NCBI GenBank assembly: GCA_028583685.1
Contig: JAMXIF010000231.1
Coordinates: forward strand, 176,110-240,109
Length of the DNA: 64,000 nt
Source: Petaurus breviceps papuanus
Taxonomy: Eukaryota; Chordata; Mammalia; Diprotodontia; Petauridae
Reading direction: 5' to 3'
Under the pieces are notes generated by a model. It had not been told where the DNA came from. It saw only the letters and a list, made by a program, of their open reading frames with translations, and did not search any database. Both the position numbers and the translations under genes were made by a program. Below are positions 1 through 10,050 of the stretch, piece by piece (the stretch's first letter is position 1; the number at the start of each line of letters is the position of its first letter).

Positions 1-47
<47 letters not shown>
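1..47. repeat. (AC)n microsatellite at window edge
   Basis: Perfect AC dinucleotide run that continues past the left edge. Confidence 0.99.
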
Positions 48-49
<2 letters not shown>

Positions 50-59
50 CATGTGACCA

Positions 60-1195
60 ATCAATCAGCATTTATCAAATACCCACTAAGGGCTGGGGAT
101 ACATGGAAGATGAAAGCCAGTCCCTGCCCTCAAGGAGCTCCCAGTCTAAGGGGGGGGGCACTCAAGCAAACAAATAGTACAAACAAGCTCTATTCAGGCT
201 TGAGCAGAGGCAAGGTACCAGAATCAGAGGGTGGAAAGGCTGCCAGTAGAAGATGCATTGTAGCTAGACCTTCAAGGCATCCAGGGGAGCCCGGAGGCAG
301 AGATGAGGAGGGAGAGCATTTCAGGTATGGGGGAGGGAAGGGGCAGAGCCAGAGTCAGGAGATGGAACAGCCAGGCTCAGGGTCACTAGATTGAGGAGCA
401 TGTGTTGGGCAGTAAGGTGTGTGAAGACTGGAGAAGTGGGAGGGGGCAGGTTATGAAGGGCTTTGAATGTCAGCCAGTTTCATATTTGATCCTAGAGGGG
501 ACAGGGAGTTGAGCATGGAGGTGACATGGCCAGATGAGCATTTTTGGATGCTGAGTGGAGGGAGGCAAGGAGGCAAAGAGGCCAACCGCTCGGCTACTGC
601 AAGTCCAAGTGTGGGATGATGATGACCTTTCCTAGGATCAGAGAGGAGGGGAGGCCATGAGAGGTGTTACAAAGGGAAAATCAACAGACCTTACAACAGA
701 TTGGATATGGGGGGATAGCGGCTGAGAAACAGTAAAGTATGCAGGATGGCCCCTAGGCTGCAAGGTTGGCTGACTGGGAGGATGGTGGTGACCTCAACAG
801 TAACAGGGAAGCTTGGAAAGGGGGAGGGTTTTGGGGAAAGAGAATGGGTTCAGTTTGGGGCATGGTGAGGGACATCCAGCTAGAGATTTCTAATAGGCAG
901 CTGGAGATGTGAGTCTGGGTTTGGGAGAGAGGTTAAGCCTGGATTAGTCTGTCTGAGAATCATCAGCATAGAGATGACCATTGAATCCTGAAGAGATCCC
1001 CAAATGAACTAAGAAGAGGGAGAAGAGAAGAGGGCCCAGGACAGAGCCTTGGGGGGGACACCTATGGTTAGGGGGCACAGCACAGGAGACTGAGAAGGGA
1101 TGGTCAGATAGGTAAAGGAGAACCAGGACAGAGTCACAGAGACCTGGAGAGAAGAGAGCATTGTGGAGTAGAGAAAAAGGCTGCAGAGAAGTCAG
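60..1195 (-). mobile_element. L2-clade (CR1-like) LINE relic, antisense
   Basis: The minus strand reads as a decayed reverse-transcriptase region. Around 950-980 it spells HLYADDSQ, carrying the YADD catalytic box, and near 1020-1075 a decayed version of the VPQGSVLGP block. The 3' tail (TTTATTAAG type) lies at the low-coordinate end. Scattered frameshifts make it an old dead copy. It sits just downstream of the SPP2 stop codon. Confidence 0.8.
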
Positions 1196-1510
1196 AAAGC
1201 ATCCAGCTCGAATGAATCACTTAGGTAACCAGGGGTCATTCTCAGTAAAACCTGGTTTGGGGACCTGTCTTCCATCCAGCCTCTACCAGACTTTATCTTC
1301 CCTGACCTCACTGGTCTTGCTCAACTGTGGTGATGGTCAGGTAGGGGCATGTAGAAGAAAGCGTGGTTGGAATTTGTAACCTCTTCCCCTGCCTCCAGGC
1401 TTATGAAAAAGAAATCAGTCCTAAAAGTCCGTGGCATTCACATGTCTCCCACGCGCTGGTTGGACACAAAAGCCCAAGACATTCCACTGAGTTCACTTAC
1501 CTCACTATTA

Positions 1511-1590
1511 CTATTCAAAGACACTGTATCGATTCCAATCGTTCTGGCGTCTTCTGCTTCGGGGTGGAAACACCTCCACATCTCGGATGC
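1511..1590 (-). CDS. SPP2: SPP2 coding exon 7: basic C-terminal tail and stop
   Basis: Encodes Gly172 (split) to Glu197 and a TAG stop at 1511-1513. It contains VFPPRSRRRQ and ends SVFE, against human VLPPGNRRYP...TDFE. The acceptor is TTTTAAAG just above 1590. A consensus donor GTAAGT lies at 1500-1495, only 10 nt after the stop, so the 3' UTR may be spliced. I could not place a further 3' UTR exon or a poly(A) signal. Confidence 0.9.
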
Positions 1591-4500
1591 CTTTAAAAGA
1601 GAGTGGAGACACTTAAGTGCTGGCTGCTCCCAGGTTTTAAGCATGAGGAATTTCAGCTTTGCTTTGAGTGATGGCCACACATTTTGAGTAGGTGAAACTC
1701 TTCCGAGGAGCAGAAGCTCTCACAAGGAGGACTGCTCTGATCTGGTTTTTAGAGTTTTATTATTTCCTAGCCATGATATCTACAACCTTGCTTAAAAAGG
1801 TGAGTTAGCACTCGCTCTAAGAAGACTGAGTTTGGAGTCAGATGACCTGGGTTCTAATCCTGGCTCTGGCACATACTTGACTTCGGGCAAGTTGTTTGTG
1901 CTACTGTTTGTGAAATGCCAGGGTTGGACTCCTCAGCCTCCAAGTTCCCTTTCAGCTCGAAATCATCATTACGACTCTCATGAAAACAGCCCCAGGTATG
2001 TGGGCTTCTGAGCCATGAGAGGATCAGGTGATGGGTCCAACAGGTATCGTAAGTGCAATGCCTCTTTATGGTTCTGCTCTTTCACAAGGAGCAGTTTGTG
2101 GCCGTTAAGCTTGCTTTGATCAGAGTTCTACGAGAAATAGTTACTCGGGGTGATGGTCCTGGAACGGGTGTTGCCTTTTCAAGGTGGCAAGCTGTAGGAT
2201 GCTGAAATGATGTGGCCACCAGAACTTTTATGGTTTAGGCACAAATATAATTTGCCTGATTATGGAATGAAGATGAGATCACAATCTAAGGTGGGGCCCA
2301 GAATTGGACCCCAGAAAGAAGAGAAGGAAAAAAGTCAAGAGATTTTGGAGCCGCCTCAGTTAAGTTTGGAGCTAAAAGGGATGGAAACTGTGGTTGCTGT
2401 TGAAGAGTAACACAGCATGGATCCACTCAGCAGCAGAAATGGTTGTTTGGCACAGAAGTTATGTTCACCACAGAACTGCTACAGGTAGTGGGGGAGGCGG
2501 AAAAAGGGCACTGAAGCTCACAGCTCCAGACTTGGGACTTACTCTAGCACCTGCATTTTCCTCCATCAGGTGTTTTTTTTCCACATTTCTGTGTGAGTTC
2601 ATTTTTTCTTACAGATACTGAATGGATTGGTGGGAGAGCATGTGTTAGGTTTATGTGTGGATTATGTTATACTGATTTTTGCTTCATTAATTCTAATATA
2701 TTTAGTTTAGGACACATGTAACATATTAATGATAATATGTAACATGTCATTGCTTCTTTTGCTTTATTGTTAAGTAAATGGCCATACTCTAAAAGTATCA
2801 TCACTGTTAGTGACTGGTTTGTGTAAATAGAGACATTGGTAGGGGCTCCAGAACGGAAATATATTCCCTCTACCACAGGAACATCCCTCAGCTTCTGAAA
2901 GAGTTTGAGGGTAACCATAGTGGTGACCCTTCTCTGGGAACTTGGAAATGCCAGGGTGAAAGCAGGTTGGAGGGAACCAATCAGCCTACAGGGTGAGAGT
3001 AGGTATCGACATGCCCTGTGTGAGAGGGTAGAGTGTGGATGGTCACCCATGTGCCTTGGTAGAGGGATATTGAGGCACTGGGATGGAACTAATGACCATA
3101 CTTCACCTACTTATCACCATAATAGTGAAATCCGAATTCATGCAACCATATTTCATGGGATTTGAGAATGAAATGATAGATCAGTATTCATTTTAATTTG
3201 GATTCCTTGTTGGTTTGTGACGATTTGCAAAGGGATCTGCTAACAGGGGCCTCCTGACCAAATTTAGAGCCAAGCAAATCTTGCCTGGTGGCCTAGAGGA
3301 AGGAGGTAAAAGAAGATAGGAGAAGATCTGGAAGACACAGATGTGACTGAAGATGCTGCTGGTCTCATGGGATGCCAGAGAGTTCTTGGGATTCTCGAGC
3401 TAGAAGGGTCTTAGAGCACATCTGGTCACCCCCACCCACTTCATTGTACACACAAGGAAACCAAGGCTCAGAAATGTTAAACGACTGCCCAAGATTATGC
3501 AAGGACAAGCTGGGATTTGGACAAGGTCAAGGTTAACTTCAGCAGACCTGAGGCTGTTTGAAGAGGAGATTTAGGAAGCCATTGTAGGCCGCCCTTCCTC
3601 TCCCCTTTGTGTAAGTCAATCACAAACTAGTGTCAGGGCTTCATGTCTCTTGGCACCAGGCCCACCCAGAGTTCTGGCCCATCAGAAGGCCCATTGGTCA
3701 GACATGTTTGTCACATGGCAGAGCACACAGTAACTTACCCAGTGACCTCTGATAGAGCGGCCCACTTCTGGATTCATCACTGTCTACATCTGCAAAACAG
3801 GAACTGTCACCATTGGCCCAAAGCCACTCCACCTTCTCAGAGATGTGTCTCTCTCCTCATCAGGCTACTGACATGATGGGCCTGATATAGAGCCTTGTAA
3901 AGTCCTTTTGAGCTTTGGTCACTGGGCTAGGAACTGGGGCTATGGAGGAAAAGATGAAAGGCTCCTTGCCTTCAGGAAGGTCACCAATTTTCTTTTAATC
4001 ATCTGTGTGTCAAGTTTCCAGTGAGGAAATCCCTGGACCAATCCAGGGCAGCACCTACCTGCTTTGAGCTCAAGGGCAGGATCAGGAGAAAGGGGTGGTT
4101 ATTGCTGTGTTGAGTCTGATTCTCCACGACCCCAGTTTGAGGTTTTCTTGGTAAAGATACTGCAGGGGTTGGCCATTTCCTTCTCCAGCTCATTTTACAG
4201 ATGGGGAAACTGAGGCAAACAGCATTAGGTGACTTTCCCAGGGTCACAGAGTTAGTGAGTGTCTGAGGGCAGATTTGAGCTCACAGAGATAAGTCTTTCT
4301 GACTTTAGGCTTGGCACTATGTGAACTATGGTGCCCTTTAGCTTCCCTATTGGGGCATTGGGATTAGACACTCACTGTAGGACCCTCCTAGTTTCTGTAA
4401 AATGGGGATAATAAGAGAACCTGTTTCACCTGAGAATCAGATTAGATAAAATACTGTCTGTAAAGTGCCTCATAAGCCTCTGGGGGCTTTAGAAATGCTT

Positions 4501-4780
4501 GGGTTGATGATGGTAGTGTAGAGGAGAGGGTCAGATAAGGGCAAGACTGCATGGCATGTGAGGTCCCTTCTGACCCTGACACTCACAATCACACAAAGGA
4601 CAAACCATTGAAGTAAAAGGGTTTTGTAGTCTCCTTGTCAGAAAGGTATCACAGTGATCTCCTGGAGACCATCACCCCAGACCCCCAAATCCTTGCTTAC
4701 CTCTCAGGTAATGGCTTCTCCAGTCGTATGATCCCTGTCTGCCCCCAAAAATCTAGACAAAGGCAGAAACGAGGAGAGAG

Positions 4781-4831
<51 letters not shown>

Positions 4832-7800
4832 CTCTCTCTCTCTCTCTTTCTCTTCTTCTCTCTCTCTCCTCTCCTTCCCTCTTTCCCTCCCCCACCTCTC
4901 TCTCTCTCACACACACACAGCCCCAGCCAGTGGAGCTCTCCCAGGCTGCAGGAGGCCTTTGGGGGGGGGGGCAAGGCAGTGTATTATAACTGAGACCTTT
5001 GGCAGATATTATCCCCAGGCCAAGTTATAACATTTTTGTCTCAAGGATCAGAGATGTCTCTGGTTGGGTCTCCTCCCCAAGGAAGAACCAAACCTTAACG
5101 GCTTAGTGTGTTGTATGGGGAATGATGCAGAGCAGCCCCTGTGGTTGTGTGAGATGAGCCACCTCAGACTCAGCTGTGAGAGTCCTGGCAAGAGGTGCAC
5201 AGCCCCTCCCAGGACTCAGACTCTGTGGGGCAAACTTCAAGAACTGAGGGGCATCCCTCCAGGCTATGCAGAAGCTTGGGAAAGGACTCAGTAGAAGGGA
5301 TCTGTATTGAGCCCCAGTCATACAGAGGGAAGGGCGGGGAGGCTCCTTTGGCTGGGCCCCAGGGGCAGAACCAGGGGCAGATGGATATCAGTCATGCAGA
5401 GCTGCCTGACCCTTGGAGCTGTCCCAAAGTGAACCGGGAGCCTCTGGAGGGGCAGGAGCCTTCCACTTGGAGGATCTGCAGGCAGAGGCTGGTGTGGACC
5501 AGGAATTCTGTGTAATCAGGAAAGGAGCTGAGGCATGGGCATCTGAGCATAGGAGGACTGCTACCTAGACATCAGAGGCAAGTACTCTCCCCAGCTCGGC
5601 CTGGGCATATGCAAACCTGCCAATGGATGCTAAAGGTGTTTGTTATAAGGTGGGCAGATAGCAAGAGAGCTGGGAAAGAAATCAGGCCTTCTGTCTGCAT
5701 GACCTTTGGGGCGGGGCTGTTAAGGCTGATGTCAGTCAGCAGTGTGGGGCTGTGTGTACCGCATGTGAAGTCCTGGGGTCTGGGGAGGGGCTGTGGTTCG
5801 CTGTGTCTGGGCCATGATATGGTGCCTTTTCAGAGTCAGACTGGCCAACAAGCATTTATATGGATTCAGCTGTGTCATTCCCAGCCCTGGTAAGCTGCAT
5901 GGACCACTCTGGCTCACCTCTTCACTGCTGCTGGAATCGGAGCTGGGCAAGGCTCGGTGGCAGCGCACCCACACTCTCTGCACCTGCTCAGTGGAGATCT
6001 CGACTGTGCTTCTGCAGGACGCTGTTGGCTATCAAACATGGACAGAAAAAAGGGTGGGGCCTTGAACTTGTTGGTCTCTACCAAAAGAAGGGAAACCCCT
6101 CCCAGAAAGACAATGCTCTCCATGAGGAAGGCTACCCCCTCTTCTAACTCTGTGTGTCCAGATGTGTCCACCTTTCCCCTGAGCAGGTCCCTGACCCCCA
6201 ATTCACTCCTCCTCCCCTTTTCAGCTCCCTTCTATGTGGGCTTGGTGTGTGTGTGTGGTCATATGTAAGTCACCCCCCCCCCCGACCATGAGAGTACATG
6301 CGAGGCAAAGGCTCTACAAGGCTTTCCAGTACCCAGGATGTGCCAGTGCAGATGCCTGCTTTGAGTGTCCAGCCCCCTTTCCAGGCAAGCTGCCTTTGCT
6401 TTCAGCTCTCTGGGTATCTGATTCTTGTGGGTGAACTCTTGAGCCCACGAGGAACAGCAGTGTTCGCTGGCAGGATGGGTTTGACCAAGCAGACCAGGGG
6501 ACAGGGTGGCTTACCACATAATAGCCCATTTTGAAATCACAGGCACTCGGCAGGTTTCCAGACTCTTTCCTACATTCAGTCTCTCGGATCCTGAAGTCTA
6601 TATCCATGGTCAAATCATTCTCATTCACAAAGTTGACCTTGGGGAAGGGAATTAGCACAGGAGCCAATGAGGGGACAGTTAGCTCCCTGCTGGCTACATT
6701 GTTGCGCTGAGATGACTAGAAACACCCATGTTGCTTCCATTTCCTCTTCCTTCCAATACATTGTATTTATTTTGTTTCTACTTGTATGTCTATTTCCCAG
6801 ATAGACTGGAAGCTCCCTGAGGCCAGGCTCTGTCGCATTGTTTTTCTGTTTCCCGTCAGTGCCTGACACACAAAGTCCTTAATTAATGCCTGTTGACTGG
6901 TTGTCATATTCTGGAAATCCCGTAACTTCCTAGTTAGCCAGTAACTCCCTCGAGAGAGAAAGGCAAACTGGACATTTACAGAGTGATTTGAGCCTCCCTG
7001 AGTTATCTAGCCCCACCCAGGCTGGTAGCTCTGCTATATACAATGTGAACATTAAGGAACTTCTCCCCCTCACCAGCATTTGGTCTAACACTAGTTATAA
7101 GCTTTCTGATTTTAAATAATTTTTTTGAGTCAGTCTGATCAGATTTCCTTGGTGCATGGATCTCCCAGTGAGAAACTTTCCTTCAGCAATGAAGACCAAT
7201 ATGAGCCCTTGGACTGAGGCTCTTCCAGAGCTGCCTGGGCATGCAGAGGCTGGGTGAGTGCCTTGGGTTGGATGCCACAGAAGTGGGTCAGAGGCGGAAT
7301 GTCAGCCATTGGAGGCTGGTTTTCTGCCCATAACCCCTCTGCTTCCTTCTCAGTCTTTCTTAAAGATCGGAAACTAGGATAACCTGAGAGGCTTCCTGAT
7401 TTTGATGCAAGCACTGAATGGAAGGCCAGACAGGCAACAAGCATTTATTAAGCACCTACTGTATAGCAAGGACTGTGTTAAGCGCTAGAGATACAGAGAA
7501 AAACCAAAACAATAGTTTCTATTCTCAAGGGTCTGTCTCACATTCTAATGGAGGAGACCACATGTGAACGCTAGGCACGCACTCGATGTAGGCAGACGCA
7601 TGGGAGTGTTTATACATATCTCCCTGGTGTATCTATGGTACATATGGACACACACATGTCTCTCTGATGGAAGGGGAGGCATTAGCCATTGGAGGGACCA
7701 GGAAGAGCCTCTGGGAGCCAAAGGCAGCTTTTGGGCTGATCCTTGAAGGAAGCCTGAGAAACTAAGAGGTAGAACTGAGGGAGAAGGACAGTCCAGGGAG

Positions 7801-9463
7801 GGGGACAGCCAACGCAAAGGTGTGGAGGTGAGAGATGCTGCCTTGTGTTCATCCCTGCATGAGGGTGACCTTTCACGGCTCTGGCTTCTGCATGTGTGTG
7901 GTGCCACAAGCTGGGGGTGACATAGAACATGCCATGGATGGGGGAGCCCAGAGCCCCAGCCTGGGCTGTACCACTGACTCTGACTCACTGGGCCCAGCTT
8001 CCTATTTCTATAATGAAGGAGCTGGACTAGCTTGCCTCTCCCAGCTCTGACCTTCAGGGTCATTTGGTCCATTCCCTTGTCCATTTTGTGAATCTTTTCT
8101 ATGACATCCCAGACAATCTTTCATTGAGCTTCTATTTCAATAAGTCCAATGACAGGGGTCTCATTATCTCAAGGGAGCTTTCATTTCTTGAATTTAATTT
8201 GTGGATGCTTTTTTTTTTCTTTTTGTAAGGGGGAAGGCGGGCAACTGGGGTTAAGTGACTTGCCCAAAGTCACATGGCTAGTAAGTGTGCCAAGTGTCTG
8301 AGGCCGGATTTGAACTCAGGTCCTCCTGACTGGATGGCTGGGGCTCTAGTCACTGAGCCACCTAGCCTCCCCTGGACACCTTAACAGTAAGAAAAGTTCT
8401 TCCCTGTATCACCTTGTTATTGATCTGTTTCATGTAGTCCCCTCCCCCCCTTTTACTGAGAGCCACCCAGATTGAGTCCAATCACTGAGGCGTGATCTCT
8501 AGGCGATAGGAAAGAGAAGAAAGGGACATGAGGGTCAGGAAGGGGAAGTGGGCCTGCAATTCTACAGGATGAAGCATCAAGGGAGAGGCATCTGCCTTGG
8601 TGAGTGGAGAGCTGGCCCCGAGTCAGGAAGACCTGCCTCTGACACACGCTGGTGGGGTGACCCCGGGCACACTCAGGCCACTCACTGGGGCTCTAAGCTG
8701 CAGAAAAGGTGCCCATCAGCACTGGTGGAGGAAGTCCTCCCTGGGAGGAAAGCCCAGGACTGGCCCAAATTGTGTACACACACACACAGGCACATACACA
8801 TGCACACGTACAGTGCACACACATGCACACGTGCACACACACACCCACAAACACATGTACATGCACGTACGCACAAGGCACATGTGTGCATACACACAGT
8901 CACACACATACACTGCACACACATGCACACACACGTGCACAAGGCTCACACAAGCACACATATGCACACAAGGCACGTACACATCCCTGCACATGCACAC
9001 ACATGTACACACATGCACACACACTCATACATGCTCGCACATGCACACACATACACATGAACACACATGTACACACAATCAGAGGCTGTTCTGGATTTAA
9101 AATTATCTTTAAAGATGACAAAATTGACAAAAAGGAAATTGTAATGTAGGAAACCCACTCCCCCCCAATAAAACCCAACACAAGACCCCTTAAGCAATCT
9201 ACTTACTCTTTTAACTGAACTCTTGTATGCCCGGAACAAATTTGGGCTTTGAGACTGGGAGTTCACTTTTTCAACTGAGGCCCTGAGAGCTTCCCTCATC
9301 ATGGCCGGATCGTAGTCATACACAGGGAAACCTGAATCATGGAAAGATGCCAAGTCCTCATGAAGATGGGGAGTCACAAAGAGGCCTCCCCTTCCATTCA
9401 AGGCATCCTACCTGAACAAGACCAGATGTTCATGGCCAGAGTAATTATCACCAAGACCTCCAT
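1511..9463 (-). CDS. SPP2: SPP2, secreted phosphoprotein 24, complete coding region in 7 exons
   Basis: Exons in transcript order are 9463-9412, 9331-9207, 6637-6515, 6028-5918, 4752-4701, 3789-3739 and 1590-1511. All introns are GT-AG and all phases join, giving 594 nt and a 197-residue protein (human has 211, cow about 203). Layout: signal peptide (1-18), cystatin-like domain (19 to about 125), acidic phospho-serine stretch (about 128-137) and a basic tail ending VFE. Cysteines fall at 81, 92, 105 and 123. The 105-123 loop has the same 19-residue span as the BMP-binding loop known from cow spp24. Family knowledge: a liver-made plasma and bone-matrix protein that binds BMP/TGF-beta ligands and travels in fetuin-mineral complexes. 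The start sits in a strong GCCATGG context; I saw no ATG in the short stretch I read just upstream. The gene lies downstream of TRPM8 on the same strand, as in human. Confidence 0.96.
1810..1975 (+). repeat. CORE/MIR-type tRNA-derived SINE
   Basis: Reads GGAGTCAGATGACCTGGGTTC (B-box-like), then a decayed TTGGGCAAGT core and a GGTTGGACT...CCCTTTCAGCTC tail, the standard layout of these SINEs. In the intron between SPP2 exons 7 and 6. Confidence 0.75.
3370..3570 (-). repeat. CORE/MIR-type SINE, antisense
   Basis: Shows the reverse-complement hallmark AGGAAACCAAGGCTCAG followed by a decayed TGCCCAAG...TATGCAAGG block. In the intron between SPP2 exons 7 and 6. Confidence 0.6.
3739..3789 (-). CDS. 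SPP2: SPP2 coding exon 6 (51-nt small exon)
   Basis: Encodes Asp155 (split), residues 156-171, and the first base of Gly172. It reads VDSDESRSGPLYQRSL against human LISDESISEQFYDRSL. Acceptor TTTTGCAG lies above 3789; donor GTAAGT is at 3738-3733. Phase 2 in and phase 1 out fits both neighbours exactly. Confidence 0.93.
4108..4335 (+). repeat. Marsupial tRNA-derived SINE (TTTTCTTGG type)
   Basis: Contains GTTTTCTTGGTAAAGATACT, CCATTTCCTTCTCCAGCTC, GGGGAAACTGAGGCAAACAG and CCAGGGTCACAG in order, the same series seen in copies at 26.5, 37.3 and 39.7 kb. In the intron between SPP2 exons 6 and 5. Confidence 0.85.
4701..4752 (-). CDS. SPP2: SPP2 coding exon 5 (52-nt small exon)
   Basis: Encodes residues 138-154 plus one base. 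It reads IFGGRQGSYDWRSHYLR against human IFGDMLGSHKWRNNYLF. The human Met before Ile is missing here. The acceptor is a good pyrimidine tract ending GTCTAG; the donor is GTAAGC at 4700-4695. A purine (GA)n tract on the sense strand lies only about 30-85 nt upstream of the acceptor. The call rests on alignment, splice sites and phase together. Confidence 0.9.
4783..4916. repeat. (TC)n/(CT)n microsatellite with CA tail
   Basis: Long CT dinucleotide run with TTTCTC and CCTCC interruptions, ending in a short CA run. On the SPP2 sense strand it is a GA-rich tract just upstream of exon 5. Confidence 0.97.
5918..6028 (-). CDS. SPP2: SPP2 coding exon 4: BMP-binding loop and phospho-serine stretch
   Basis: Encodes residues 101-137 in phase 0. 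The loop CRSTVEISTEQVQRVWVRC (6016-5960) matches the cow loop CRSTVRMSAEQVQNVWVRC in spacing and most positions. Then comes SSDSSSSEE, a run of S-x-E sites of the kind phosphorylated by the secretory kinase FAM20C in this family. Acceptor GATAG is just above 6028; donor GTGAGC is at 5917-5912. Confidence 0.95.
6515..6637 (-). CDS. SPP2: SPP2 coding exon 3: cystatin-like domain, first disulfide pair
   Basis: Encodes residues 60-100 in phase 0. It carries IRETECRKESG and SACDF, giving Cys81 and Cys92, the spacing seen in human IRETTCRKDSG...TCAF. It ends GYYV like human DYYV. Acceptor CCCCAAG lies just above 6637; donor GTAAGC is at 6514-6509. Confidence 0.96.
6740..6905 (+). repeat. L2-type LINE 3'-end fragment
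   Basis: Shows the tail series ATTGTATTTATTTTG, GACTGGAAGCTCCCTGAGG, GCCTGACACA, TAATTAATGCCTGTTGACTG shared by L2 3' ends. In the intron between SPP2 exons 3 and 2. Confidence 0.7.
7435..7810 (-). repeat. L2-type LINE 3'-end fragment, antisense
   Basis: Begins CAAGCATTTATTAAGCACCT and continues through TTCTCAAGGGTCTGTCTCAC and ATTCTAATGGAGGAGACC, the reverse complement of an L2 3' end. In the intron between SPP2 exons 3 and 2. Confidence 0.7.
8211..8371 (-). repeat. Marsupial tRNA-derived SINE, antisense, with poly(T) end
   Basis: Poly(T), then GGGGTTAAGTGACTTGCCCA, CATGGCTAGTAAGTG, TTTGAACTCAGGTCCTCCTG and CCACCTAGCCTCCC: a full reverse-complement copy of the GCTAGGTGG-type SINE. Confidence 0.88.
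8775..9082. repeat. CA-rich compound microsatellite (CACATG / CACACGTG variants)
   Basis: About 300 bp of CA dinucleotide broken by ATG, ACGT and AGG steps. Open frames here in all six readings (His-Thr or Cys-Val repeats) are artefacts. It lies in the intron between SPP2 exons 2 and 3, about 125 bp from exon 2. Confidence 0.97.
9207..9331 (-). CDS. SPP2: SPP2 coding exon 2: mature N-terminus, first half of the cystatin fold
   Basis: Encodes residues 18 (split) to 59. The FPVYDYDP start, the EALRASVEKVNSQS helix and LFRAYKSSVKR all match mammalian SPP2. Acceptor CAG is at 9334-9332; donor GTAAGT is at 9206-9201. A CA-rich microsatellite starts about 130 bases into the following intron. Confidence 0.96.
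9412..9463 (-). CDS. SPP2: SPP2 coding exon 1: signal peptide
   Basis: Encodes residues 1-17 plus the first base of Gly18. The peptide runs Met-Glu-Val-Leu, a hydrophobic core, then NIWSCSG, matching the human end NYWSCSG. Signal peptidase should cut after this Gly, so mature protein starts with FPVYDYDP on the next exon. The donor GTAGGA is at 9411-9406. The start codon is at 9461-9463. Confidence 0.93.
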
Positions 9464-9893
9464 GGCTACCTTCTTCCCAGGACATACAAGCTGGATGGAG
9501 ACCCAAAGGGGCTTTTCCTGTGGGGCTTCCCAAGGCTTAGTTTTTCTGGAGAGGAAAGTGGCTTTTACAATGCCGTCTTACCCCTGAATTTTCCAGGGCC
9601 CATGTCACCGCTTTTCAGCAAACAGCTCAGCTCAAACAGAAACCATTGATCCAGGAGCAAATATTTGTTGCCAAGCCTTTCTCTGTGAAAATGTTACAGT
9701 ATGGAGCGGCCTTTGGAGTTTTGACCTCAGAGGGAGAATTCGGCAGCTCCCTGACCAAGCACTAGGAATCAAGGACAGTAGTACAGGATCTTAGAGTGAG
9801 AACTGAAGGGGACAGGCCAAGCCAATTTGATGCCCAGGAAATGGAGGCCCAGAGAGAAGTCGCTTACTCATCATCACATAAGAAGTTAGTGTT

Positions 9894-10050
9894 GGGGTAG
9901 CTAGGTGGTGCAATGAAAAGAGCATCAGCCCTGGAGTCAGGAGGACCTGGGTTCAAGTCCAACCTCAGACACTTAACATAAAAACTAGCCATGTGACCTT
10001 GGGCAAGTCACTTAACCCCAACTGCCCTCCAAAAAGCAAAAAAAAAAAGT
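9894..10050 (+). repeat. Marsupial tRNA-derived SINE with poly(A) end
   Basis: GGGGTAGCTAGGTGGTGCAA, GGAGTCAGGAGGACCTGGGT, TGGGCAAGTCACTTAACCCC and an A-rich end at 10039-10050. It lies just upstream of SPP2 exon 1, in the intergenic space. Confidence 0.9.

Noticed and set aside
47-394. A 115-codon plus-strand open frame at the window start
   Set aside because: It lies antisense in an L2 LINE relic and has no independent support.
2100-2200. A minus-strand stretch (reading TITPSNYFS before a GTAGAA donor) resembling the end of a SPP2 exon
   Set aside because: The phase does not fit the preceding exon, there is an in-frame stop upstream and no good acceptor. The true exon was found at 4701-4752.
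8548-9401. Several open frames of 80-170 codons rich in His-Thr or Cys-Val
   Set aside because: They translate the CA microsatellite on both strands. Only 9207-9331 within this span is real coding sequence (SPP2 exon 2).
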